Part shown: one piece after another, positions 32,800-41,945 of the stretch
Layout of the letters: every line of letters starts with the position of its first letter
Numbering within the stretch: position 1 is the first letter of the stretch
From: Rhodocyclaceae bacterium UBA2271
GTDB lineage: Bacteria; Pseudomonadota; Gammaproteobacteria; Burkholderiales; Rhodocyclaceae
Reading direction: 5' to 3'
Length of the DNA: 64,000 nucleotides
Assembly (NCBI GenBank): GCA_002347405.1
Contig: DDXB01000024.1
Coordinates: forward strand, 1 to 64,000
Position numbers and translations under genes: made by a program
Notes under the pieces: generated by a model
Seen by the model: the letters and a program-made list of their open reading frames with translations, nothing else
Told to the model about the DNA's origin: nothing
The model's database searches: none

Positions 32800-33396
32800 T
32801 CAGGCTCCCTTCTTGTCTTCGCCAATCAAAATCTTGGCGTCGGACAGATAAACGTGCGGGGGAACTTCGAGATTGTCCGGCGCTGGCATGTTCTTGTAGA
32901 CACGGCCGGCCAGATCGAAGATCGAACCATGACAGGGGCAGAAGAACCCGCCTTGCCAATCGTCAGCGATGCCAGACTCGGCGCCGGTCTTGAACTTTTC
33001 CGTTGGCGAGCAACCCAGGTGGGTGCAGATGCCGATGGCGACCATGTATTCGGGTTTGATCGAGCGGAATTCGTTCTTGGCGTAACCGGGCTGCATCAAC
33101 CGAGCCGACTTCGGGTCAGCCATCTTGTCGTCCAGTTTGACCAAGCTATCGAGCATCTCCTTGCTGCGGTGGATGATCCACACCGGCTTGCCGCGCCACT
33201 CGACAGTCATCATCTGACCCGGAGCCAACTTGCTGATATCGGCTTCGACGGCAGCACCGGCAGACTTGGCACGCTCGGACGGGGCAAATGTGCTGACGAA
33301 CGGAATGGCTGCCGCCACACCTGCCACGCCACCCACGGTCGCGGTTGCGACCAGCAAGCGGCGCCTGCCGCAATCCACTTTATCGTCACAACTCAT
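32800..33396 (-). CDS. petA: Rieske iron-sulfur subunit of the bc1 complex
   Basis: The 198-residue [2Fe-2S] protein passes electrons from ubiquinol to cytochrome c1. A twin-arginine segment RRRLL at 11-15 precedes the single membrane helix, consistent with Tat export. Cluster ligands are in CTHLGC (C124, H126) and CPCHGS (C153, H156); C129 and C155 form the usual disulfide. First gene of petABC, with a promoter upstream. Confidence 0.97.
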   Translation of the reverse strand: MSCDDKVDCGRRRLLVATATVGGVAGVAAAIPFVSTFAPSERAKSAGAAVEADISKLAPGQMMTVEWRGKPVWIIHRSKEMLDSLVKLDDKMADPKSARLMQPGYAKNEFRSIKPEYMVAIGICTHLGCSPTEKFKTGAESGIADDWQGGFFCPCHGSIFDLAGRVYKNMPAPDNLEVPPHVYLSDAKILIGEDKKGA

Positions 33397-33439
33397 GGAG
33401 GGGGTTCCTAAATTATTTTATTTGCGTGAAAACCCAAGG

Positions 33440-33468
33440 ATTATACCGAAGCGCGTACTGCGATTAAA
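33440..33468 (-). promoter_or_regulatory. Sigma-70 promoter of petABC
   Basis: On the minus strand a perfect -10 TATAAT (33440-33445) is 17 bp from TTTAAT (33463-33468). It lies about 44 bp before the petA start. The -35 match is weak, as is common for regulated respiratory genes. Confidence 0.6.
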
Positions 33469-33503
33469 GGGCTAAATGGGCTTCGGGATCAGCAAGGGGG
33501 AGA

Positions 33504-34706
33504 TTAGATTGCACCATTTCGGTGCATTTCTGCTATCTGATCTCCCGAATACCCCAAATCCATCAACACGGCATCGGTATGCTCGCCGAGGGCCGGCCCC
33601 AGCCATTCCGTACTTCCCGGTGTATCGCTGAGCTTGGGTACCACACCCGGAATTCGAAAACGTTTGCCATCAGGCAGTGTTGCCCACTCCAGCATGGCGC
33701 GTGCCGCGTATTGCGGATCGGCAAACATGTCGGCCGCGGAGAATATGCGGCTGGCCGGCACGCCAGCCGTGGCTGCAAGCCTGAGGACATCTGCGGCATC
33801 CTGCGTCGCCACCCAGGCATCAATCACGCCGTATAACTCGCTGGATCGCTCATCCCGGCCGGCATTATTGGCGAGGCCGGGGTCTTCGGCCAGGTCCTGG
33901 CGGCCGATGGCCTGCATGAAACGCCGAAAGATTGCATCGCCGTTGGCCCCGATGATCAGGTGCTTGCCGTCGCGGGTCGTGTGCGTGTTTGAGGGCGTAA
34001 TGCCTGGCATGACATTGCCGGTACGCTCGCGCACAAAACCGAATACATCGAATTCCGGCACCATGCTTTCCATCATGGCAAAGACTGCTTCATACAGGGC
34101 GACATCGACCACTTGCCCGGTTCCGCCATTCACCTCGCGATGGCGCAAGGCCATCAAGGCACCAATCGCGCCCCACAGCGAAGCAATGCCGTCCCCGATC
34201 GAGACACCGGTCTTGACCGGTGGGCGATCAGGAAACCCGGTCACAAAGCGCAGACCGCCCATCGACTCGCCAATCGCGCCGAAACCCGGCAACTGTGCCA
34301 TCGGCCCGGTCTGGCCAAAGCCCGACAGTCGCACCATCACCAGCCCCGGATTCAGCGCCGACAACACATCCCAGCCGAGGCCCAGCTTTTCGAGCACGCC
34401 GGGACGAAAGTTCTCGACCACAATGTCAGCCCGCGCGATCAATCGCTTCACCATGGCCAGTCCATCAGGGTGCTTCAGGTTGGCGGTCACCGATTTCTTG
34501 TTGCGTGCCTGAACCAGCCACCACAGTGATGTACCGCTTTGCGCATCCGGGTAGAGCTTGCGCCATTTGCGCAAGGGATCTCCCTCACCCGGCGCCTCGA
34601 CCTTGATCACCTCGGCGCCGAATTCGGCCAGGATACGGCTGCAAAACGGCCCCGCAATCAGTGTTCCCAACTCGACGACGCGTACGCCCTGCAGTGGTTT
34701 ATTCAT
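33504..34706 (-). CDS. CoA-transferase family III (CaiB/BaiF type)
   Basis: A 400-residue acyl-CoA transferase. Landmarks are GVRVVELGTLIAGPFCSRILAEFGAEVIKVE at the N-terminus, NFRPGVLEKLGLG, LSGFGQTGP, and the nucleophile aspartate region SIGDGIAS. Substrate cannot be told; formyl-, succinyl- or benzylsuccinyl-CoA type transferases share these features. It follows recR by 21 nt, but the functions are unrelated, so they may just share transcription. Confidence 0.88.
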   Translation of the reverse strand: MNKPLQGVRVVELGTLIAGPFCSRILAEFGAEVIKVEAPGEGDPLRKWRKLYPDAQSGTSLWWLVQARNKKSVTANLKHPDGLAMVKRLIARADIVVENFRPGVLEKLGLGWDVLSALNPGLVMVRLSGFGQTGPMAQLPGFGAIGESMGGLRFVTGFPDRPPVKTGVSIGDGIASLWGAIGALMALRHREVNGGTGQVVDVALYEAVFAMMESMVPEFDVFGFVRERTGNVMPGITPSNTHTTRDGKHLIIGANGDAIFRRFMQAIGRQDLAEDPGLANNAGRDERSSELYGVIDAWVATQDAADVLRLAATAGVPASRIFSAADMFADPQYAARAMLEWATLPDGKRFRIPGVVPKLSDTPGSTEWLGPALGEHTDAVLMDLGYSGDQIAEMHRNGAI

Positions 34707-34727
34707 GGGTTCTCCACGGAAGCAATA

Positions 34728-35324
34728 TCAATAATCCCGTCTTTCCAGCAGGGCCTGCGCCACGCTGGCGGCATCCGAGTATTCGAGTTCGCTACCCAGC
34801 GGCAAGCCGCGCGCAATGCGGCTGACCTTGACACCGCGGACATGCAGCATTTCGGCCAGGTAATGCGCCGTTGCCTCGCCCTCATGCGTCAAATTGGTCG
34901 CGAGAATCACTTCTTTGACTACCCCGTCGCTGGCCCGCGCCAGTAGCCGGTCGAATGCAAGCTCGCGTGGCCCGACGCCATCGAGCGGGCTCAAGCGCCC
35001 CATCAGCACGTAATAGAGACCACGATAGGCGTGCGTCTGCTCCATCGTGTTCAGATCGGCCGGCATCTCGACCACGCACAACTGTGTCGGATCACGCTTG
35101 GTGGATAGGCAGCGATCGCAAATCGCTGCTTCCGTAAAACCATTGCAGCGGTCGCAGCGGCGCAAGGTTTTCAGGGCAAGCTCAAGCGCCCGTCCCAGTC
35201 GCTCGGCGCCTTGCGGGTTGTGCTGCAACAGGTGGTAAGCCATGCGCTGGGCAGATTTCGGCCCCACGCCAGGCAGGCAGCGCAAAGCCCCGATCAGTTC
35301 ATCCAGGCTCGAGAGCGCGGTCAC
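34728..35324 (-). CDS. recR: Recombination protein RecR
   Basis: RecR acts with RecF/RecO to load RecA on gapped DNA. The 198-residue protein has the HhH region CLPGVGPKSAQRMAYHLL, a zinc finger (CDRCNGFTEAAICDRC) and a TOPRIM domain (VVEMPADLNTME). Its start is GTG 35324. It is separated from dnaX and ybaB, its usual neighbours, and follows a DUF2863 gene. Confidence 0.96.
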   Translation of the reverse strand: MTALSSLDELIGALRCLPGVGPKSAQRMAYHLLQHNPQGAERLGRALELALKTLRRCDRCNGFTEAAICDRCLSTKRDPTQLCVVEMPADLNTMEQTHAYRGLYYVLMGRLSPLDGVGPRELAFDRLLARASDGVVKEVILATNLTHEGEATAHYLAEMLHVRGVKVSRIARGLPLGSELEYSDAASVAQALLERRDY

Positions 35325-35333
35325 GTTCAGTCC

Positions 35334-36515
35334 TCAGTGCAGATGTCGAGGCGCCGCCTCTTCTTCCTGCTCCGGCAGTTCGGCATGTACCGGCTCACCT
35401 TCCGGGTTTGGATAAAGGGGCGCGCCGCAATCATCGCAATATTCGAGCGGGAAGCGATGGTCAAGCACCAACACCTCCGCCACCCCGGCCTCGCGCAAGA
35501 CGGCCTCGATCTGGCCGGGTGTTTCGGCGGCATCGTCCTCGTTTTCGAGCAGTGGCCAGACCACGCCATGCACCACCTCGGTTGCTTCATCGACCGTGAA
35601 ACCGATGCGGAACTCTTCGAGTTGCCTGTCGTAGTACGGTGCCACCACCGCGTGCAGATTGGCGGCGCCGATGTTGAGTGTCGTCTGCAGGAATGCAACT
35701 GCCGAGCGCAGCGAATACGGGCGCGAAGCGCGGTCGGCTTCACGCACGGCCGCATGGAATGACTGCGGCAACAGGGGTTCGAGCGCACAGGCCGGCAACA
35801 ACGGACGCAAGGCTTCACCACCCTGCCCGCGCCACTGCTTGTGCGACTCGGTGCGATTGCCATCCGCTTCCTGCCAGCGGAACAGCGGCGCGCCTGCAGG
35901 CACGCAGAGCGCGCCGATCAGATAGCGGGTGTCCGACAGGAAGTTGATCGTATCGGCCATCTGGGTCACATCTAGCTTGAGATCACGATCGTGCAAGGCG
36001 GCCTTGGTCAGCTTTTCGGTCAGTGCCGCCGTATCGCAATAGCTCTGCGGCAACTGATCCGGACTATAAAAGAAGTCGGCAAGGCCGAAGCGCACATTGG
36101 CAGCCAGCACGTGGGCCTGCAACTGCACGCGCAAAGTAGCCAGCACCTCGGGAGGAATCTGTCCGGAGGGAATGGCGTAGCGCGACCAGGCCAGTACCGG
36201 TGCGGCAAACAGCAGCACATCCTGGTCGGCGCCCGCGCTCTCGATCATGTAGTGGCGACACTCGGCACATGATTCGATCATGTCGGCCAATTCATCGTAG
36301 GCACGACCACCGGCACCGTAAAGATGGTCCAGTGCGGCATTCAGGGACGCCTCGTCATTGCCGGCGAGCAGGCGCTCAACCAACCCGCCAAGTTTGCGCT
36401 CCCAGAACTCATCTTCCAGGCGACTGCCTGACAGACTCAGTTGCGTGGCAAGGCGGATCAACTCCTCGGTATCGGGGGTCTGTCGGGTACGACGGGTAAA
36501 GCGGGAACGTTTCAT
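35334..36515 (-). CDS. DUF2863 family protein
   Basis: A 393-residue soluble protein belonging to a family I know mainly from betaproteobacteria, with no assigned function. It opens with a basic MKRSRFTRRTR segment and ends in a paired-cysteine knuckle (EYCDDCGAPLYPNPEG) that may bind zinc, followed by an acidic tail. It is 9 nt from recR and leads the recR / CoA-transferase run. Confidence 0.85.
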   Translation of the reverse strand: MKRSRFTRRTRQTPDTEELIRLATQLSLSGSRLEDEFWERKLGGLVERLLAGNDEASLNAALDHLYGAGGRAYDELADMIESCAECRHYMIESAGADQDVLLFAAPVLAWSRYAIPSGQIPPEVLATLRVQLQAHVLAANVRFGLADFFYSPDQLPQSYCDTAALTEKLTKAALHDRDLKLDVTQMADTINFLSDTRYLIGALCVPAGAPLFRWQEADGNRTESHKQWRGQGGEALRPLLPACALEPLLPQSFHAAVREADRASRPYSLRSAVAFLQTTLNIGAANLHAVVAPYYDRQLEEFRIGFTVDEATEVVHGVVWPLLENEDDAAETPGQIEAVLREAGVAEVLVLDHRFPLEYCDDCGAPLYPNPEGEPVHAELPEQEEEAAPRHLH

Positions 36516-36661
36516 GGCAATCGGCGAGGAAAAAGCGGGTCTGCATCAGGCAGACAAGTGCGGATTCTAGCAGCGGACGAAATCAGTCGCCCCGGTCAAA
36601 GAAATGCCCTGCAACGGGCACGACAACCGGCAGTGATGAGCGATGTGTTACACCGGCAACT

Positions 36662-37834
36662 TCACAGGCCGCGGCACAGATCGGCCTCGATATCGTCCAC
36701 CGCCTCAAGTCCCACGGCGACGCGCAGCAGGCTTTCGGTAATGCCAGCTTCGGCGCGTGCCTCGGGCGAAATGCGGCCATGAGTCGTCGAGGCCGGGTGT
36801 GTCAAGGTTGTTTTTACATCGCCGAGGTTGGCCGTGATCGAGAGCATCCGGCAACCATCGATGACGCGCCACGCCTCCGTTCGCCCGCCCTTGACCTCGA
36901 AGGCCACAATGGCCCCACCTGTCGCCTGCTGGCGCATGGCCAGGGCATGTTGCGGATGCGAGGGCAGACCGGGATAAAACACGCGCGCCACCGCAGGGTG
37001 GCCCTCGAGCCGGCGTGCCAGATCAAGGGCAGCGGCTGACTGGGCCAGCATGCGGATCTTGAGCGTTTCGAGCCCCTTCAGAATGACCCAGGCATTGAAG
37101 GGCGAAAGCGTCGGCCCGGCGGTGCGCATGAACTTGAACACTTCCTCGACCGGGACCTTGCCACCACATACCGCGCCACCCAGAACCCGTCCCTGACCAT
37201 CGAGATACTTGGTGGCGGAATGAATGATGAGATCGGCGCCCAGTTCAAGCGGGCGCTGCAGTGCCGGCGTGCAGAAGCAGTTATCGACCACCAGCAAGGC
37301 ACCCGCATCGTGCGCAATGTCGGCCAGTGCAGCGATGTCGAACACTTCAGTCAAAGGATTCGAAGGCGTTTCAACAAAAACGAGTTTGGTATTGGCTTGC
37401 ATCGCGGCCTGGAAGGCGGCTGGCGCACTGCCGGTGACGAAACTCGTGGTGACGCCGAAACGCGGCATGATATTGCCGAACATTTGCTGGCTGGCGCCAA
37501 AGATGCCTCGTGCGGAGACGATATGGTCGCCACTCTTGAGCAGGGACAGGAGGGTTGCAAGTATCGCTGACATGCCGCTGGCGGTGGCGATGCAGGCTTC
37601 CGCACCCTCCAGAGCGGCCAACCGCTCCTGGAACATGGTGACGGTTGGATTGGTAAAACGCGAATAAACGTTGCCTTCCTCTTCACCGGAAAAGCGCGCT
37701 GCCGCCTGTGCCGCACTGTCAAAGACGAAGCTTGAGGTGAGGTAAAGCGCCTCGCTATGCTCGCCAAACTGACTGCGTTCCTGGCCGGCGCGTACCGCCA
37801 GGGTATCGATCTGATATTGTGATTTATCGCTCAT
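36662..37834 (-). CDS. metZ: O-succinylhomoserine sulfhydrylase
   Basis: A PLP enzyme of the Cys/Met-metabolism family that makes homocysteine directly from O-succinylhomoserine and sulfide. The 390-residue protein has YSRFTNPT, the GMSAI phosphate-binding loop, ETPSNPL and the PLP lysine in SATKYLDG. Assignment as MetZ rather than MetB or MetC rests on overall similarity and on the purF-metZ arrangement (4-nt overlap), typical of betaproteobacteria and pseudomonads. Confidence 0.93.
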   Translation of the reverse strand: MSDKSQYQIDTLAVRAGQERSQFGEHSEALYLTSSFVFDSAAQAAARFSGEEEGNVYSRFTNPTVTMFQERLAALEGAEACIATASGMSAILATLLSLLKSGDHIVSARGIFGASQQMFGNIMPRFGVTTSFVTGSAPAAFQAAMQANTKLVFVETPSNPLTEVFDIAALADIAHDAGALLVVDNCFCTPALQRPLELGADLIIHSATKYLDGQGRVLGGAVCGGKVPVEEVFKFMRTAGPTLSPFNAWVILKGLETLKIRMLAQSAAALDLARRLEGHPAVARVFYPGLPSHPQHALAMRQQATGGAIVAFEVKGGRTEAWRVIDGCRMLSITANLGDVKTTLTHPASTTHGRISPEARAEAGITESLLRVAVGLEAVDDIEADLCRGL

Positions 37835-39354
37835 ACGGAAGTCACCAGGTTAAGGTCGAGTTGGCCGCCCTCGTCATCGCCATCGAGATGATGGCTCGGT
37901 TTGCCGCGCGCGCTCTCGACGCTGGCCAGATAGTCCGCGCTGATGTCGCCAGTGATGTATTGACCATCGAAGCAGGAAGTATCGAAGTTCGTCAGCGCCG
38001 GATTGATGGAACTTACCGCGCGTTTCAACGCATCGAGATCCTGATAGATCAGGGCATCGGCGCCGATCTCGCGGCAGATTTCTTCGTCGCTGCGATGGGA
38101 GGCGATCAGCTCGGCGCGCGTCGGCATGTCGATGCCATAGACATTGGCAAAGCGCACCGGCGGACTGGCCGAGGCGAAATAAACCTTCTTCGCGCCGGCC
38201 TCGCGCGCCATCATGATGATCTCGCGACTGGTGGTGCCACGCACGATGGAGTCGTCGACCAGCAACACGTTCTTGCCACGAAATTCCTGTGCCATGGCAT
38301 TCAGCTTCTGGCGTACCGATTTGCGCCGCGACGCCTGCCCCGGCATGATGAAGGTGCGGCCGATATAGCGATTCTTGACGAAGCCTTCGCGGTAAGGCAC
38401 ATCAAGCCGCCTGGCGAGTTCAAGCGCAGAGGGGCGACTCGAATCAGGAATCGGAATCACCGCGTCGATGGCCAGATGCGGCATGGTGTGGCGAATCTTG
38501 TCGGCGAGGAATTCGCCCATCTTGACGCGCGATCCATATACCGAAACGCCATCCATCAACGAGTCGGGACGCGCCAGATAAACATACTCGAACATGCAGG
38601 GAGCATGCATGGTCTTTTCGGCACACTGCCGACTGATGAACTGGCCGCGCGTGTCGATCAGCACCGCCTCGCCTGGTTCGACGTCGCGCAGGAACTGGAA
38701 GCCGAGCGTATCAATCGCCACGCTTTCCGAGGCGACGAGATATTCCATGCCCAGCGAGGTTTCGTTGCGGCCGATCACCAGCGGACGAATGCCATAAGGA
38801 TCGCGGAAAGCCAGCAGGCCGTAGCCGGCGATCATTGCCACCACGGCATAGGCACCCTTGACGCGCCGATGCACGCCGGCCACCGCCTTGAAGATGGTCT
38901 CGGCATCGACCTGGTATTTTGTCGACGCCACCTGCAACTCGTGCGCCAGAACGTTCAGCAACACCTCGGAATCCGAGTTGGTGTTCATGTGCCGCAGGTC
39001 TTGCAGGAACATGTCGCGCTTCAACATCTCGGAGTTTGTGAGGTTGCCGTTGTGCGCCAGCATCAGACCAAAAGGCGAATTAACGTAAAAGGGCTGTGCC
39101 TCGGCGGCGTTTTCGGCCGAGCCGGCCGTCGGGTAGCGACAGTGGCCGATGCCCCAGTTGCCGATCAGGCCGCGCATGTTGCGCGTGCGGAACACGTCGC
39201 GCACCAGTCCCGAACCTTTGTGCATGTGGAAACGCCCGCCTTCAGCCGTAGTGATGCCGGCGGCATCCTGGCCGCGATGCTGCAGGACCTGCAAACCGTC
39301 ATAGAGCAACTGATTTACCGGTGTGGTAGCTACCACACCCAAAATACCGCACAT
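37831..39354 (-). CDS. purF: Amidophosphoribosyltransferase
   Basis: First committed enzyme of purine synthesis (PRPP plus glutamine to phosphoribosylamine). The 507-residue protein begins MCGILGVV, so the catalytic cysteine is exposed after Met removal, with no long propeptide. The phosphoribosyltransferase PRPP loop is VLLVDDSIVRGTT. It lies 9 nt after cvpA, the classic cvpA-purF pair. Confidence 0.97.
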   Translation of the reverse strand: MCGILGVVATTPVNQLLYDGLQVLQHRGQDAAGITTAEGGRFHMHKGSGLVRDVFRTRNMRGLIGNWGIGHCRYPTAGSAENAAEAQPFYVNSPFGLMLAHNGNLTNSEMLKRDMFLQDLRHMNTNSDSEVLLNVLAHELQVASTKYQVDAETIFKAVAGVHRRVKGAYAVVAMIAGYGLLAFRDPYGIRPLVIGRNETSLGMEYLVASESVAIDTLGFQFLRDVEPGEAVLIDTRGQFISRQCAEKTMHAPCMFEYVYLARPDSLMDGVSVYGSRVKMGEFLADKIRHTMPHLAIDAVIPIPDSSRPSALELARRLDVPYREGFVKNRYIGRTFIMPGQASRRKSVRQKLNAMAQEFRGKNVLLVDDSIVRGTTSREIIMMAREAGAKKVYFASASPPVRFANVYGIDMPTRAELIASHRSDEEICREIGADALIYQDLDALKRAVSSINPALTNFDTSCFDGQYITGDISADYLASVESARGKPSHHLDGDDEGGQLDLNLVTSV

Positions 39355-39363
39355 TGTTCAACC

Positions 39364-39882
39364 CTATCGGTAGCGAATCCGTTTTGCCAATTCCGGCGGC
39401 AACCAGGGTTTGGCCGCCAGCACCGCCGTTTCCAGCGGCGGCGCCAACACCGCCTGCCGCCACCACTGTTGCTGCGGCAGGGCAGTCAACCCGGCCAGCA
39501 ACACCACCACCAATACCACCAAAATACCGCGCGCAATACCGAACAGCGAACCGAGCACCCGATCCAGCGGGGCCAAGCCGACCGCCCGCAACAACAGCGA
39601 AACCATCCAGCGCGCCAGCGCGAACAGTATCAGGACGGCTGCAAAAATGGCAACAAACCCAATCAATTGCTGCAACAGCGGCTCCGATAGCGGTTCTGCC
39701 AACCCGTCCGCCATCAGTTCGCCAGCAGGTACCGCCCAGGTCCGCGCCGCCAGAAAAGCCACCACCCAGGCCGCCAAGGCCAGGATTTCACTCACTACGC
39801 CTCGCCACGCACCCACCAGCAAGGACAGCAAAATCGCAGCAAAAACCACATAATCAAAAATCGTCACTGCCACCCCGACCAC
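39364..39882 (-). CDS. cvpA: CvpA family membrane protein
   Basis: A 172-residue inner-membrane protein with four predicted helices, of the colicin V production family. Start options are GTG 39882 or GTG 39867 (VTIFDYVVFAAI, where similarity begins); I keep the longer one. In characterised relatives it matters for envelope stress; here that is inference. Between the SPOR gene and purF. Confidence 0.9.
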   Translation of the reverse strand: MVGVAVTIFDYVVFAAILLSLLVGAWRGVVSEILALAAWVVAFLAARTWAVPAGELMADGLAEPLSEPLLQQLIGFVAIFAAVLILFALARWMVSLLLRAVGLAPLDRVLGSLFGIARGILVVLVVVLLAGLTALPQQQWWRQAVLAPPLETAVLAAKPWLPPELAKRIRYR

Positions 39883-39892
39883 ATGGGCAGCA

Positions 39893-40564
39893 TCAGGGCT
39901 TCCTGGCTACCGGGCCATCGACACCGATGATCTTGATGCGCACACGCGCCTTCTCGGCAGCCTCTTGTGTGGGGAAGGGTCCGGCGCGCACGCGCGTGCG
40001 CGGCCCGTTCGGGGTATCGACCTTCTCGGTATAAGTCGGCAAATCCAGCTGCTTCAGTTTTCCGACCAGGATGGTGACACTGGCCGGGTTCTGGTAAGCA
40101 CCGAGTTGCACTTCCCATGATTCGCCAGTGCCCTTGTCGGCGGCTGTCTTGGATTCGGCCTTGTGTTCTGTCTTTGCCTCAGCCTTTACCTCGGGCTTCG
40201 GTTCCAGCTTGGCTATGGGCCTGGTTTCAGGTTTGTCGGCAGATTTGGCCGGAGTCTCTTCCTTGCTGGTCGGTTTGGTGGCCGGTAACGGCTCGGCTGC
40301 CGCCTTTTCGGTTTTGGGCTGTTGGACGGCAAGCTTCCCGGTCACGCGCTGCGTGACACCTTCGTCCGGACTGGGAATGCGAACCTGAATGTCTTTCAGG
40401 AGCGGTGCCGGTTGGTGATCCATTACCATGGGTAGAACAATGGCGGCCAGCAGGGCCAGCGCCACCGCGCCGATCAACCGCCGCCGCGCGCGCTTTTTCA
40501 GCAGGGTTGCGTCATCCGCGGGCACACCGCCATCGTTTTCGCTACGCTTGTCTTCTTGTGCCAT
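39893..40564 (-). CDS. SPOR-domain cell division protein (DedD-like)
   Basis: A 223-residue protein with a short cytoplasmic N-terminus, one membrane helix (about 31-47), a long Lys/Glu/Pro/Ala-rich periplasmic linker (about 75-145), and a C-terminal SPOR domain (about 148-223, WEVQLGAYQNPASV and RVRAGPFPTQEAAEKA). SPOR domains bind denuded peptidoglycan at the septum. The folC-SPOR-cvpA order matches dedD loci. Confidence 0.92.
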   Translation of the reverse strand: MAQEDKRSENDGGVPADDATLLKKRARRRLIGAVALALLAAIVLPMVMDHQPAPLLKDIQVRIPSPDEGVTQRVTGKLAVQQPKTEKAAAEPLPATKPTSKEETPAKSADKPETRPIAKLEPKPEVKAEAKTEHKAESKTAADKGTGESWEVQLGAYQNPASVTILVGKLKQLDLPTYTEKVDTPNGPRTRVRAGPFPTQEAAEKARVRIKIIGVDGPVARKP

Positions 40565-40565
40565 G

Positions 40566-41918
40566 TCACGTCTTGTGGCCAGGAGGTTGGACAGGATCCG
40601 GGCGCATCACACCCGCCACCGTCAGGAACGATCCGAAGACGAGAATTCTATCATCGTCGCCCGCATTCTCTTGCGCGTAGGCTAGCGCCGCGGCAGGGGA
40701 TTGAAATTGCCCCGCCACCTCAATAACAGAGGATACGGCACCAACTTTTGCAAGCACCACGGCCAGATCTGCAGCACTTGCCGCACGCTGACCAGGCAGG
40801 TCACAGGGTAGCCAATGGTCGATCCGCTGCCGGATCGCCTCGATTACACCGGCAATATCCTTGTCGGCCATCATGCCGAACACGGCCCAGGTGCTTTGCG
40901 CAAAGCCCATGCCGCCCAGACTGGTGGCAAGGGTTGTCGCCGCCTGCGGATTGTGGGCAACATCGAGGACGACTTGCGGACGCCCTGGCAATACCTGGCA
41001 GCGACCGGCAACCTCGACTTCGGACAGGCCGCGCCGGATATCCTGCGCCGTCACTGGCAGCCGGTCATGCAGGGCATACAGCGCGGCGATGGCACAACTG
41101 GCGTTGTGTAACTGGCAATCGCCCCGCAAGGCCGGGAAAGCCAGGCCGCCAAGGGTTCTTTCACTGCCGCCGCAACGCCCCCAGTATTGCCACTGCCCCT
41201 CCTGGCGGAGGAACCCGAAATCGCGGCCGATCTGGCAAAAGTCGGCGCTGGCGAGACGGCAGGTTTCAATCAGACTCTGTGGTGGCTCGGCATCACCGCT
41301 GATCAGCGGCCGGCCGGCACGACAAATGCCGGCCTTTTCACGGCCGATGGCCTCGCGCGTCGGCCCCAGATAATCCATGTGGTCAAGCGCCACAGTCACG
41401 ACGATGGCACAGTCGGCGGCGTAGATGTTGGTGGCATCGAGACGCCCCCCCAGACCTACTTCCAGGATGATTGCGTCAAGCGGGGTAGCGGAAAACATTT
41501 CCCAGGCGGCTAGCGTACCGAACTCGAAATAGGTGAGCGTGACATCGCCCGCGTTGATTCTGGCCGCCTCGACCCGCGCAAATGCGGCACAGAAATCGGC
41601 GTCACCCGCCGGCACACCATTCAGACGGACCCGTTCGTTGTAACGCAGTAAATGTGGCGAGGTATAAACGCCGACGCGGAAGCCGGCAGCCAGAAGAATG
41701 CGTTCGAGCATGGCACAGGTCGATCCTTTGCCATTGGTTCCGCCGACGGTGATGACCGGACAGCTCTGACGCTGCTGCAAGACATCGCTGACCTGCCGGA
41801 CGCGCTCCAACCCGAGTTCGATACCCGCCTGGCCACGCGGGTGCAAGTGCTCGAGGTGGTCCAGCCACTCGTCGAGACTGCGCCCTGGTCGCTCAAGCAA
41901 AGTGCCGGGCCGTCCCAA
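40566..41918 (-). CDS. folC: Folylpolyglutamate synthase / dihydrofolate synthase
   Basis: Mur-ligase-like enzyme adding glutamate to dihydropteroate and folates. The 450-residue protein has the ATP loop TVGGTNGKGST and LEVGLGGRLDATN. The first in-frame start is TTG 41918, two codons after a stop, so the N-terminus is bounded. This TTG lies inside an R3 arm (41904-41919). An R1 copy with one mismatch is read RLASADF at about 220-227, in the linker before the C-terminal domain. Confidence 0.95.
   Translation of the reverse strand: MGRPGTLLERPGRSLDEWLDHLEHLHPRGQAGIELGLERVRQVSDVLQQRQSCPVITVGGTNGKGSTCAMLERILLAAGFRVGVYTSPHLLRYNERVRLNGVPAGDADFCAAFARVEAARINAGDVTLTYFEFGTLAAWEMFSATPLDAIILEVGLGGRLDATNIYAADCAIVVTVALDHMDYLGPTREAIGREKAGICRAGRPLISGDAEPPQSLIETCRLASADFCQIGRDFGFLRQEGQWQYWGRCGGSERTLGGLAFPALRGDCQLHNASCAIAALYALHDRLPVTAQDIRRGLSEVEVAGRCQVLPGRPQVVLDVAHNPQAATTLATSLGGMGFAQSTWAVFGMMADKDIAGVIEAIRQRIDHWLPCDLPGQRAASAADLAVVLAKVGAVSSVIEVAGQFQSPAAALAYAQENAGDDDRILVFGSFLTVAGVMRPDPVQPPGHKT
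41238..41260 (+). repeat. R1 repeat copy 7, in folC
   Basis: R1 with one mismatch, antisense to folC, read RLASADF. This frame differs from the AVPPAPTF frame used in ParC, RecB and YfgM. Confidence 0.9.
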
Positions 41919-41919
41919 G
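41904..41919 (+). repeat. R3 arm at the folC start
   Basis: GCCGGGCCGTCCCAAG is identical to the arm at 16404-16419 and close to the R3 ends in recB and recD. It provides the TTG start codon of folC on the other strand. Confidence 0.75.
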
Positions 41920-41945
41920 TTTTATTTGACGCCCTGGGGGAAGAC

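Noticed and set aside
37819..39690. Plus-strand ORF of 623 codons opposite purF and cvpA
   Set aside because: Shadow frame; PurF on the other strand is unmistakable and the ORF runs through two separate genes.
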